A DNA stretch of 64,000 nt from the NCBI GenBank assembly GCA_038501785.1, contig JBAMJR010000031.1, positions 7,139,501-7,203,500 on the forward strand, given 5' to 3'. Positions 1-9,930 of this stretch are shown here, one piece after another. The stretch comes from Myoxocephalus aenaeus. Lineage: Eukaryota > Chordata > Actinopteri > Perciformes > Cottidae. Under the pieces are notes generated by a model. That model was not told the origin of the DNA and ran no database searches. It saw only the letters and a program-made list of their open reading frames with translations. A program made the position numbers and the translations under genes. Numbering within the stretch: position 1 is the stretch's first letter; each line of letters begins with the position of its first letter.

Positions 1-2579
1 TTTCCTCTTCTCTCTGATGATGGTGCGAGTCAGAGAGCAATGGCCGACACTGCCCTGAAATATAAACCAGTCTCTGATATTAGCGACCATCATATAACTG
101 TGTGCCCTTAATGGTTACATTAGCCTAGTAAAATAGACACGTTAACAGTCCTCCCAATACGCGTAGTGAGCTGTAGATTTAGTTGGGCCTCTAAAATCCT
201 CCTCTGCTAACTATTATTGTACATGGGTTGGCAGTCTATAGTCCAGCCTGTAAAATCTTTCAGGAAGGGTCATTAAGGATATTTCATTATCTCCATATTG
301 CCAAGGTCAGGTTGTCCATATATCCACTTTACGGCTGCTAGGGGAATATGCTGCGACTGTAGTATAATAGACCAGAAAATGTCCACACCAGGAATGATGG
401 GAAATCAATATTGGGCCCAGCTCATCAATACAAACCCCATTTTCACAAGCAGGAAGAAGGTACTCGGGGAAAAAACGTTGAGGAAAATAGATTGAATCAG
501 AGCAAGAAAATAAAATAAAACAATGTTTTATTGTTAATAAAATGTTTGTTTTTTGGTGTACAATTTTCTGGGAGACTCGTCACAGAAGAGGTTTAAACTG
601 GTTTGGCTTGATTTTGTTTTAATCTGCCAGCAGTGGATCAGGCAGTCCATAAATGTCCCAGCACAGTCGTGTAACCACGTTAAAGCAGAAAGAAACATGG
701 GTTGTGACAATGATTTGCCCCATTTGTTACAGCAGTGGCAGGGCCCTCAATCTGCCTTTGGTTTGTTAGAAGAATGTTGATGCCTTCAGTTTATTGCGGG
801 GTAATGGCGAGAAGAAAAGTAGGATGCCTACAAACAAAGAAAAGCTTATGTCATTACGAGAGGATGTGTAGTGTAAACCATTCAATCATTACTAAAGCAA
901 TGCCACTGTCATACGCAGATAATGTTCGACCTATTTTGTATTAATCAATCAAAGCCAGAACGTAAAACATACACTATACTCTTCTAAGGTGCAAGGTGTA
1001 AATATTATAATGTGAGATTGTCAGTACATGTAGGCTATTTGTTAAATAAACATAGCAGAGCATGTTGTGGCCCAACAAGGAATTCACAATGTTCTATGAT
1101 GGAGAAAAGAGAAAACAGCCTGTGGTTGTTTAACCAGCCAGTGGTAGCCTTGGGCGTTGTTTGTTTATGCAGCACAGCTTCCAACAAATGAATGTAACGC
1201 TGGCAAACTGATGTTGGTAAAAAAAGACTGCATACAAAAGCATCTCCCCTCCTTTTCAAACGAATGCTAGCATCAAAACAATCCTAAATACTAGTGATGG
1301 TTCTTACTTCTCTTTCTCCATTTTGTACACCTTTATGTTTGCACTGGATTATTGTATGGCACAAACACTGACTCACTACAGTTACTGTACAGTAGACACA
1401 TTGTCTTTGTGTGAACATTACACATTGTCTGCTGCATGTTAATGGCTTATTGACCATGTATGGTGTAATGAGACCTTGGGTGCAGGGGCAGTCATGATAT
1501 ATGAGGTTGAAAATTGGCCTCTGCTGCACTGATGACCTAATTTCAATATTCAGGGACTTGGGGATGGAAATGACACTTTTCACATTTAAGTGCTTTGTAT
1601 TAGCCCCTGGCTTACTGTACCTCTGCCTAATCCCAGTCCATAGACAGAACCCCACGCTGCACAGAGAGAGTGCATTGGCTGGTATGGACCCGTCAAATTA
1701 CCACCATTCATTGTGGACACAGCAAGGTGTACACCGTACAACCACCAGGCAGCGTGCACACAGAGAGAGAGCATTTAACTCGTTCTAGGAGTCACCTTCA
1801 TCTTTTCCGTTCTGCTGGCTTGATGCATGCATTCAAGAAACTAAAGCAGGGCCAGATTCCAAAAGGGCTCTGTCTTCAGAGATAACCTTGAGGATCTATG
1901 GCATTTAGCATTCCGCTCAACCCCGGCCATGGCTTCCTGAAAGCGGTCATGGCTTCCCTAAAGCACGTATTTCGATCCCTAGCCTTGTGTAGGGGAACAT
2001 TAATACCCTTTCATGCTAAATGGGAGAGTTTCATATTTTTTTTCTTAGGGGAGAGGCTTCAAACTGGAATTTAAAGACTGTCATTGCATGTTAGGGCAAG
2101 AGGGAGATGAAGCTCAATGACCTATTTGCATTTCTGTCTCTTAGACGAGGAAGAATGGGAGGATGAGGTGTATAGCGGAAGGTTGTGAAAATGCAGATTT
2201 ATTTATCATTCATCCCTTATTTCTCTTGTATTAGTGAGTGGAGGTGTCATGTTTGGCACATCGAAACTCTGTGTTCTGCCAAAGAGATGTGACGCCAAGA
2301 GAAATAGGTGTTGTTTTAACCTTGAGCCTGATTTAAGCAAACATGAATATATTACGTGCAGTATCCCTCATCCCCTAGCTGACATGCTCACACTGTATTT
2401 TTGCTATGCTACTGTATATTAAGTGCAGTTTTCTACTGCAGACAGGAATATGAAGTGTCAGGTTCTGCACAAAGGACAAGTGAACCACAGCATGGCAGCT
2501 TCGACTTTTTTCCTTGACAAGGGGGAAACAATCCTGAAAGATGCTCTGTAAGCTATAACAAAACGTACACTTAGATAGA
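1..2579. other. Non-coding stretch, no gene seen
   Basis: AT-rich unique-looking DNA. Open frames here stay below about 125 codons, overlap one another on both strands and show no domain, so I call none of them. The only internal structure I noted is a small direct repeat, given as its own entry, and the start of microsatellite-rich DNA beyond 2,660. No splice-flanked exon, tRNA or transposon end was recognised. Confidence 0.6.
1928..1964. repeat. Two-copy 20-bp direct repeat
   Basis: CATGGCTTCCTGAAAGC at 1928-1944 recurs as CATGGCTTCCCTAAAGC at 1948-1964, 15 of 17 bases alike with a 20-bp period. Probably a local slippage duplication. No function is implied. Confidence 0.7.
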
Positions 2580-2662
2580 GAGATTATTTATTTTTTGACT
2601 CACCTGAGATACCATACAAGAGCAGATGGGACAGTGTGCTGGCCACAACTACTCCTACGTAA

Positions 2663-2665
<3 letters not shown>

Positions 2666-2725
<60 letters not shown>

Positions 2726-2747
2726 GCGTGTGCGTGTGCGTGTGTGT
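2666..2747. repeat. (GT)n microsatellite grading into (TGTGCG)n
   Basis: An uninterrupted GT run from 2666 is followed by four TGTGCG-type hexamers and a short GT tail. The alternating purine-pyrimidine tract with CG steps is the classical Z-DNA-prone composition. The Cys-Val and His-Thr open frames over this region are translations of the repeat. Confidence 0.97.
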
Positions 2748-3027
2748 TCGTGCCATGGGGACAGCGCAGTAGCTCACGGTGCTCCGACAGGTCCACCGTG
2801 TGTGGTGTTCTGCAGCATCAGCAGCCGGACAGGGGCCAGACGGTGGATTTATGATGCCAGAGAGCGGAAATGACCTGCTTCTGTCATTGGGTGTGTGCCC
2901 CATCACGAGAGGCCCTAAACTATATTGGCACAGCGCTGACAGACATGTTTGTCATCCAGTCAGTTTTGAAGATACCATGCAAGGGGTATTAGTCCTTTGA
3001 CAAGTCCTTCCACTCAATCTGTGTTAT

Positions 3028-3030
<3 letters not shown>

Positions 3031-3066
<36 letters not shown>
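3031..3066. repeat. (GT)n microsatellite
   Basis: Eighteen GT units without interruption, only about 280 bp after the previous GT tract. The sequence between the two is comparatively GC-rich and without a recognisable gene. Confidence 0.96.
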
Positions 3067-3067
<1 letters not shown>

Positions 3068-3599
3068 TTTTCTGCTCCGTCTATTCTTTCTCTGCCTTTT
3101 TACTTTTTAGAGCTGTTCTTTGGCATAACGCTTTACACAAATTACATCAAATTTCTTAAAAGGGATTTAGAAATAGTATTTTTTAGTCTCAATCCTAGTG
3201 TTAGTGTATTTCATTATTTGTATTTACATTTATAAACTATTCTGGGTCCAACATACAGTCTTCACAAACTGTATAAGGACGGAGCCATCAACTTCCCTGG
3301 ATAAAGTGTGGAAGTGTTGCATGAACAGTGACACCTTCTGGCATTCTGAAAAGACCAAGCTTGACTAGATTTAGCCAGTTAAACTAAAGGAAGGGGAAGT
3401 TAATGTATGTTTTTCTTGTGATTAAAGTGGCAGAACATGTTTTTAATTGATAAGTTAGGGTGTCGTGTCAGTAACACTTCTAATGTGTAGCACTATAATG
3501 CTAACTTTAGCTCTCCATGTTTATCAGAGATATACTGTACTTGCAATTCCATGCAAAAATTGACTCCTATGCACTCCTGAGCGGACACTCGCTAATCGT

Positions 3600-3698
3600 C
3601 TTTTGTTTTTCAAGACCTCGTCAGTCATTTTGTCTTGACCAGGACTCCCTGACAGAAGAGACATTGTATCCCAATGGGACCTTTCTGGTTAAATAAGC
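3600..3698 (+). mobile_element. LINE 3' tail, 5'-truncated
   Basis: The segment TCTTGACCAGGACTCCCT (3634-3651), followed by CAATGGGACC and ending in TGGTTAAATAAG, resembles the 3' untranslated end of an abundant teleost non-LTR retrotransposon, whose copies commonly end in a GGTTAAATAAAGGTTAAATAA-like tail. Only about 100 bp is left and no coding part is present, as expected for 5'-truncated insertions. Family assignment is from memory of teleost repeats, and no target-site duplication was established. Confidence 0.55.
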
Positions 3699-3712
3699 GA
3701 TAGATCTGATCA

Positions 3713-6230
3713 ACAATCTGCATTCAGCCCATAGGGGGTTTATTTTTGCACATGATGCAGGTTGAACAGAAGCTCACAGATAGTCATGTCAGAGATAGTT
3801 GTTGTAACTGGAAATGTGTGATCATTGCAGGGACGTCACCACATGGTTATATAGACTTGGAGAATATAAAGAAGGCTGCTAACATTGGCAACAAAGACCA
3901 TAGACTGCTAAGTGGGCAATTAAAGATCCAGCTGTAATTTAATCACAATCATATCTTAAATCAATCTTTTGTCAGCGTAAAATGGATGAAAAATGATGTA
4001 ACAAAAGCAATCTCGCAACAGTAAATCACTCAATCAGCTCATTTACTAGATGCACAGCATTTATTTAGGGACTAAAAAAGTGCACTTCATTAAATTATTT
4101 GCACCACATCTTTATAGGAGTAAAAATTTCCAACACATTTTTTTTGTTGCCTTTTTGGCATTAAATTGTCTGACCTACTTATGTGATTTACACAGCAGAC
4201 ACCAAATTCTGTTTATATCCACTTGAACTTCCAAAGATTTTCCTCCATCACCAAGCAACCATCTACAGAGCCTTGCCTCACCCATCCACTCCAATGAATA
4301 TTTTATAAAGATGCAAAGATTTTTCCCATCTCGGTGTGTAATCAAATGCACACAGTGCTGCAGGGATTTAAAGAAGAGATATAAAGTCACATCTTAAGGA
4401 AGAAATCCATTTTTCTGTAGCCTTGCATTCATTTAGGAATCAATGCGCCTCTCAAGAGACTGGCTGTGAATCACACACACACACGCACACAATTGGAAAC
4501 CTTTTTGTTATTATTCTGATCTTCTGAGCTTTAAATGCTTCCAGACAGCAAGCATTAATGGACTGCGGATACTTAGAGGGCTACCGTGTAATGGTGCTTA
4601 ACTCAACACTTATGAAACATGTTAATTAGGAGAGAAAATAAGGTCAAAGCGGTGAACAAAACACAGCACTCAGACATAATATATAGATAGTTTGTATTCA
4701 TAGTCTGTAAGTAATAACTGGTATATTATTGTGAAACAAAACAGACTCATATCAGTTGATACATTTAGCCATGACTTTAGCTGTTCAAGTGAATAATGTA
4801 ATACCTTTTTTTATTCTTGCGCAGAGCAGAGTTTGTCATTGAGTTACATTTGTCCTTTATTTTACAGAGAAACTAATAGGAGGAAAATAGAGAGAAAGTG
4901 ATGAATTTAATACACATCTATTTTTCTAATATTTCTTTCTAATATTTTCAGCTCAAGCATATTTCTATTGTGTGTGAATTCACTGCCCTTTTAATATCTG
5001 ATCCAGTGTCTTCCTTTGAACTATTGGCACAGTGTGCAATCCATTTGGGTCCTCTTGTTATTTTTATTGTCATGTTTGAAAAGCTGTAAAGCTGAACAGT
5101 TTTAATTAGTACTCTGCACTTTATGGAGATCATTGTTCACGCTTGCCTAATTATGTCGAGATGGCCCAAATCTCCATCAAAGGAAACCATTATCCTACAT
5201 CGATGGTAAAGCGACGGGATTCCATCTTCAGCCCCTAGACAAGGCTATTACTGCTCTGCCTTGGCTTGGACACGCTAAATAAACACATCAATTTCATAGG
5301 TCTGGAAAGTTAGAGATTGTAGTTATCAGCTGCTTATGGCTGATGATAGAGATACTGTACTCTGCATCACAAGTGTTTTTTCAACGGATGGATCGACCAG
5401 CAGTTTTGTTCACTGCAATTTCTCTAACCTCTGTTTAACCACAAAGCTACTTCCGGACGGGAAACCAGTAGAAACAAATGAAATGCTATACTTCCTTGAC
5501 TTACATATTCCTTTGTAATGCCTTCTTAATGGTAGTATTTAAGAGCAGTTGGGGAGGGGAGTGATTGGTGATGTAGTTTTTTATTTTTTTGCATGCATCC
5601 TTGCCTGAGAGCCTAGTGGATGTGATGGTTTCAGATTTGATTAGGCAGCCCAGGGGCCTCAGCAGTCCAGCCCTGCAATAGGCCAGCAGGGGCCTTGTAC
5701 AGGCGTCTCATTGCTCACCATGCCTCAGTGGTGATGTACACATCGAGTGTGACCGCCCGCTTGATTTAAACAGCAGTCCAGCCTCGATGTGGGAGTGCGC
5801 TCACTCAGTGCAATATTGTGGCCCATTCATCCAGTAACCACTGGACATTGGTCTCTGCCAAATATGTCGAGCTTGCCACCACATTTGTGTTTGGAGTGAG
5901 AGAATCGATGGTGTACGAGCGCTGTGAGACTTCATGCTTGTGTGTCACGTTCCCTTTACACTGCACTAAACACAGTGAACACATATATTGACAAGAGCAG
6001 ATTCAATGCAGTGTCACAGCATTAAATACGATTAATACAAATTATATTGTACTTTTCTCTTCCTACCGGCTACCTGGTTAGTATACAGAGCTCTTAAGAA
6101 GCCCTGGTTGTACAAATATTCAACTCTGAAACGAAGTAATCCTCTTCCTTACAGATATAAGTTGAATTCATAAACAATGAAACACACTTACCTTAATGCA
6201 GTCAGGGGTTGTGTTGCTCCGGCTTTACTT
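3713..6230. other. Non-coding stretch, no gene seen
   Basis: Mostly AT-rich DNA. It holds a short imperfect (CA)n at 4472-4490 and a more GC-rich patch around 5,640-5,830. Frames of 60-75 codons are present but have no features of real genes. I see no transposon ends or RNA genes. Confidence 0.55.
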
Positions 6231-6268
6231 TGTCTGGTTTGACCAGTCGGAGAGTATAGTGGCTACTA

Positions 6269-6286
6269 CTAGCTAACGTTAGCTAG
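6269..6286. repeat. Perfect 18-bp palindrome
   Basis: CTAGCTAACGTTAGCTAG equals its own reverse complement. The core GCTAACGTTAGC is, from memory, a markedly over-represented word in percomorph genomes and usually travels inside dispersed repeats. It lies about 100 bp before the left copy of the inverted repeat pair described below. Confidence 0.9.
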
Positions 6287-6369
6287 CTTTAAAGAGATAT
6301 GTTTAGTATTTACCATCGCTCTGTACTGTAAGCGTGCTTTAATGCTTGCACCTGCATAGTGTAGTGTTT

Positions 6370-6505
6370 AATTAGTCTTAAATTGAAAACAGGTGCGTGC
6401 ATGTGATACGAGCGCACAGAAGAGTATCCACGAGCAGAAAACATCCTCACCCACAGCCGGATCAATGTTTCCGTTGTGATATTCACACCACCGTCCAAAA
6501 GTTAT
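6370..6505 (-). repeat. Left copy of an inverted dispersed-repeat pair
   Basis: Read on the minus strand, this segment matches the plus strand at 6674-6729 (49 of 56 bases) and again at about 6928-6982. It lacks the roughly 200 bp that separate those two blocks in the right copy. On the minus strand it runs through the equivalent of the hAT target site without interruption: 6395-6402 is the empty site, ATGCACGC versus GTGCACAC. The repeat family is unnamed to me and has no coding content. Confidence 0.75.
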
Positions 6506-6673
6506 CTTAAAATTGAAATGTTGTCCTCTCAAAATTATGTAGGCTTTATAGGCCTATGTCTACATTTGAGCTCTTACAAAAATAGCGAAACTGATTCACA
6601 CGGCTGTATATATACTGAGACCTGCATACATTTGTAATAACTAAATAGATCGTCTTTCATTTTCATGATAGAA

Positions 6674-6982
6674 AACGTTTGGACGGTGGTTTGAGTATCA
6701 CAACAGAAACATTGTTGAGGCTGTGGGTGTTGGAAGTGAGCAATCTAATGGGTGGAGACATCAGCCACTGTCTATTCAATCCCCCCCTCCAAAGTCTCAA
6801 AAGTCAACTCGACGAGTGAGTGAGTGTTGAGCACTTGTGAGCACGTAGGGAGGGTCAAGCTCGGGCTCGTCACAGGTCCGCGCTCCTGGGACTGCATTTG
6901 TGCACGTTGAAGCAGAAATCCCCTCTTGAGAGGATGTTTACGCTTGCGGGTATTGTTCTGTGCGCTCGTAGCACGTGCACAC
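6674..6982 (+). repeat. Right copy of the inverted repeat, split by a hAT element
   Basis: The first 56 bp match the minus strand of 6448-6503 at 49 of 56 positions. After about 200 bp absent from the left copy, homology resumes at 6928 (GAGGATGTTT) and runs through TTCTGTGCGCTCGTA to the hAT insertion point. A short continuation lies beyond the hAT element from 8620. The intervening block (6730-6927) is CpG-rich and either was lost from the left copy or was inserted here. Confidence 0.72.
6975..6982. repeat. hAT target-site duplication, left
   Basis: GTGCACAC directly abuts the left terminal inverted repeat. It is identical to 8612-8619, abutting the right end. Eight base pairs is the diagnostic target duplication of the hAT superfamily. 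Confidence 0.93.
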
Positions 6983-7442
6983 CAGGGGCGTCTCTAGGAT
7001 TTTGACACATCTGGGGCTTAGCCCAGAAGAGTGAAGCAGCGAAATTTTTAGACATAGAAACACTCTCCACATACCCTACAGGTACCTGCTCTTCTGGACT
7101 GAATTGAATTGAGGCATTTCATGGTTACCAGTTAATACCAAATAGGCTAGCAATTTTCACAAACTTCCCTCAATAGCCCAGGCACAAAAATGCCCCATTC
7201 ATCATGTTGAACATACCAACAGCAACCATTCAGCAACAGTAAACATTGAGATGTTTAATGAACCATGCATCTTGTCATGTACAGTGTTTACATTGTACAT
7301 TTAATGCTCTTTACATACTCATATGTATTTATTCTTTACATATTCTTTAACATTATTTAACATAACATACTCTTTAACATAATATTTAGACATAAGATGC
7401 TAATAATGCTAATAGTGCTCAACCAACACAAACACTTAAAGT

Positions 7443-7465
7443 AGTGGTTCTCAAACTTTTTCTGT
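7443..7465 (+). mobile_element. Isolated hAT-like terminal sequence inside the element
   Basis: GTGGTTCTCAAACTTTTTCT resembles the CAGTGGTTCTCAAAC terminus of Charlie-type hAT elements. No matching opposite end was found nearby, so it may be a fragment captured by the larger element or a chance match. Confidence 0.35.
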
Positions 7466-7864
7466 AAATAACATTTTGTGATTCCATCTGCGCTTTTATA
7501 AATAACAGAATAAAGAAAATTGCAATCACTTAAAGTTTCAAGTAAATCAGATTGCTCCATCAGAATTTTATGTTTTAATTGCAATCACTTAGATCAATGA
7601 ACAGGAAGTTGTATCTGTGCAAAAAAAATTACTAATATTTAGTTACTACTAAATAGCTCATTGTGGAAAACAATAAGCTATTTATTTTGTTGCCAAACAA
7701 AACAGAATGAGTGCAGATATGTGAGCATCAGGTTGCATCAGTATTAGTGGCTGCAGTGAGCTGCTTTCCTCTACACATCTTTTTAAAACAGGGTTGTAGA
7801 TTTGATACAATTCATGTTCAACGTTGAGATCTGTTTTCTGTTTTGAGACACGCAGCAGCAGAAA

Positions 7865-8340
7865 GGACGTCACGGAGACTTCTGGCAAAACGCCAAAAAA
7901 TAAGCGAGCGAGTCGCGCATGCGCAAGCGTAACCTGTTAACGGCGTAACCATTTACCCGAAAGTACAGACATTTCTCCATGTATTTATTAATGACTTAGT
8001 TTTAAGTCCGTGTACTTTGTACTTTTGTAATATGTGAAGCCAGCAGCTCATTGTTGGTAGAAGACAAGAGCACTTTGTCTCTTTCACCTGGAGCAGGAGA
8101 GCTGCTCCGGTGCGAGGAGAACTCCGGTTGTTCCTCACAGGAGAGCTGCTGTTGCCATCTTCACCCTGGGAGCGTTTAAAACTCCGATATAGCGGTCTGC
8201 TTTTCACGCGACATATTTTTCGACGCTCTCTGTCCGCTGTTGTGTGCTCAGTACACACGTGTCTGTGCGCATCGCGGTGGGACTCCGCCGTGCGCGATGC
8301 AGAGCAGAGGAGAAGTGTTAACGCGACCATTTAGAGACAG
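7865..8340. promoter_or_regulatory. CpG-rich block with NRF1-type site
   Basis: Unlike its flanks, this block is rich in CpG. It carries GCGCATGCGC at 7915-7924, the palindromic core of the NRF1 binding site, and a CRE-like ACGTCA at 7868-7873. The block lies inside the hAT element, so it may descend from the promoter or first-exon region of the autonomous parent. No TATA box, exon or coding frame can be tied to it. Promoter activity is an inference from composition and motifs. Confidence 0.4.
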
Positions 8341-8561
8341 AAATGACAAGCTGTGTGTGGATAAGATCAATAAAATACGTCCGTTTAGTTTGTTTAATAA
8401 CAGAACAAGGTGTAGACCGGTTCTATATGAAAGAGAAACTTAAATGACGACTTGTATAATAGGGGGGCGCACACTGCAAGTGCGCCTGCTGCCTGACGCC
8501 GCTGTTTTGGGTGAATGACGTATTTTTTTTTTTTTGAAAATTAATATTCGGGGCTAATTAA

Positions 8562-8593
8562 AAAACATCCGGGGCTTTAGCCCCGGATGTTTT
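8562..8593. repeat. 14-bp-arm perfect hairpin in the right hAT end
   Basis: AAAACATCCGGGGC (8562-8575) and its exact complement (8580-8593) are separated by TTTA. The inner half lies just inside the right terminus. The left end has a shorter equivalent (GGGC-TTA-GCCC), so subterminal palindromes may be a family feature and could be transposase or host-factor contacts. Confidence 0.92.
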
Positions 8594-8611
8594 AACCTAG
8601 GGACGCCACTG

Positions 8612-8619
8612 GTGCACAC
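8612..8619. repeat. hAT target-site duplication, right
   Basis: GTGCACAC follows the terminal CACTG of the element and matches the left duplication exactly. Sequence beyond it (CCTTGTTTTTAAATG) roughly parallels the continuation of the left repeat copy past its empty site. Confidence 0.93.
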
Positions 8620-8659
8620 CCCTTGTTTTTAAATGTCATAGAAGAGTTACAAAACATAG

Positions 8660-9582
8660 GTTCACTATAATAGTTACATAGATAATTTACAGTTCATTAA
8701 TATTTGTTGTGTATTGTTTTGCAATATTAAAGAAAAATAGATTCGGCTTTTTAAAGAGTCACACAATTCATGATTTAATGTGGTGCAAGCAGGTGGTGTT
8801 ATGTTTCAGTTAGTTAGTTGGCAGCTTTCTATAACATTTAACCTCATATAAGTGTAATATTTTAGAATAAAAAAAGCTTAACCTGACCCAATTCTGTGGA
8901 TCCTCAGTGGATACTTTAGATAAAAGAAAAAGAAAAATACATTTCATAAGAAGATAACTTCTAAAACATATGGCGAATTGTTCTTAAAATGTGTTCCCTT
9001 GCACTGAACGATGCAATCCCTTGAATTCCAAAATACATCAATGCATCCAGGGACAATGAGTTTCACTGGTTTGTGATGTAAGACAGATCCTTCTGCATCA
9101 AGGATTATGTGAGCTGTTCATTCTTATAATATTACAAGTTAAAGCGGCTCAGTAAATCCCCACTGTGGGACCTGTGATGATGTTACATCTGTAGTTACAC
9201 TTTTTACATGCTTTGAGCTAAAAGCAACTGAAGCCATTTTGGGGTAGGATCCCCTACACTTCCAACACAGGATATCTCACTTGCATTGTCACATGCAGGT
9301 TTTTACTAGGTTTTGATTTCAATCTCTTGTTCATTGCTCCACACCAAGCAATTATTCTATTTGCAATTTAGTGGCCTTGTAAACTAGCCCATCACACCAT
9401 TTCTGCAGCCAGTAAGCACTGAAGTTATATTTAGAAAACCAATTCTTTACTCAGACCCTCAGCCTACAGGCCTTTGCTCTGCACAAAATGAGCAAAGTTA
9501 TTTTCATTTCCTAATGGTCACTACCGCCAAGCAGTAATGAGCAGGGCCAAGGAGGATTGTTATTTTCTTAAGGACCAAATTA
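8660..9582. other. Non-coding stretch, no gene seen
   Basis: AT-rich DNA past the end of the interrupted repeat copy. No open frame above 60 codons lies here on either strand. No transposon end, RNA gene or long simple repeat was recognised. Confidence 0.55.
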
Positions 9583-9621
9583 AAGAAAGAAAGAGGGAAA
9601 GGAAAAAGAAAAAAAGAAAAT
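9583..9621 (+). repeat. Purine-only low-complexity tract
   Basis: About 39 bases of A and G only, in GAAA/GGAAA-type units, on the plus strand. Low-complexity sequence. Confidence 0.85.
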
Positions 9622-9767
9622 CCTGAGTAGTTCCATCATTACAAAGGAAAGCCTAGAGGACAGTTTGCAGTTCATTAGTCTACACGCTTGGTCCTCCTGG
9701 TCCTACAGGGTGAGGGAATATGGGTGATAAATTGTGCATCCATTCACTTCCACAGTGCAAGTTGTCA

Positions 9768-9930
9768 TTAAAGGCCCAGTCTGGAATTGGAACATAGTGC
9801 CACCTTTGAGCTCCACCTGCTGCTGTGGCTGTGTTTGTATTTATTTTGTAGAGCTGGGGACTTTTATAACTCCCAAAGAGACCGACTGAGTTCCTAAAAT
9901 AAGGACTACCAAGTGTGTAATGGCCTTTAA
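9768..9930. mobile_element. Possible small TTAA-bounded element
   Basis: TTAAAGGCCCAG at the left and GGCCTTTAA at the right form a 9-bp inverted match whose outer bases are TTAA, the target used by piggyBac-type elements. The 163-bp length would fit a miniature element. Only nine bases are shared, so chance is a real alternative. Confidence 0.25.

Larger units (their letters stand above)
6983..8611. mobile_element. Non-autonomous hAT DNA transposon, 1,629 bp
   Basis: Both ends are intact. The left end reads CAGGGGCGTCTCTAGG and the reverse complement of the right end reads CAGTGGCGTCCCTAGG, 14 of 16 alike. Similarity continues inward through an ACATC-GGGGCT block. An exact 8-bp duplication GTGCACAC flanks the element, which places it in the hAT superfamily. 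No transposase frame exists inside: the longest frame (125 codons, minus strand, 7953-8330) has no BED zinc finger, RNase-H-like or dimerisation signature. The copy is therefore non-autonomous and would have moved with a transposase supplied in trans. The perfect duplication suggests a moderately young insertion. The interior contains a CpG-rich block and a second hAT-like end fragment, described separately. Confidence 0.9.

Noticed and set aside
2584..2906. Overlapping frames on both strands at the first GT tract
   Set aside because: Translation of a stop-free dinucleotide repeat in all phases, not coding sequence.
7953..8330. 125-codon minus frame inside the hAT element, considered as transposase
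   Set aside because: No BED finger or hAT catalytic or dimerisation motif; it is long because the block is GC- and CpG-rich.
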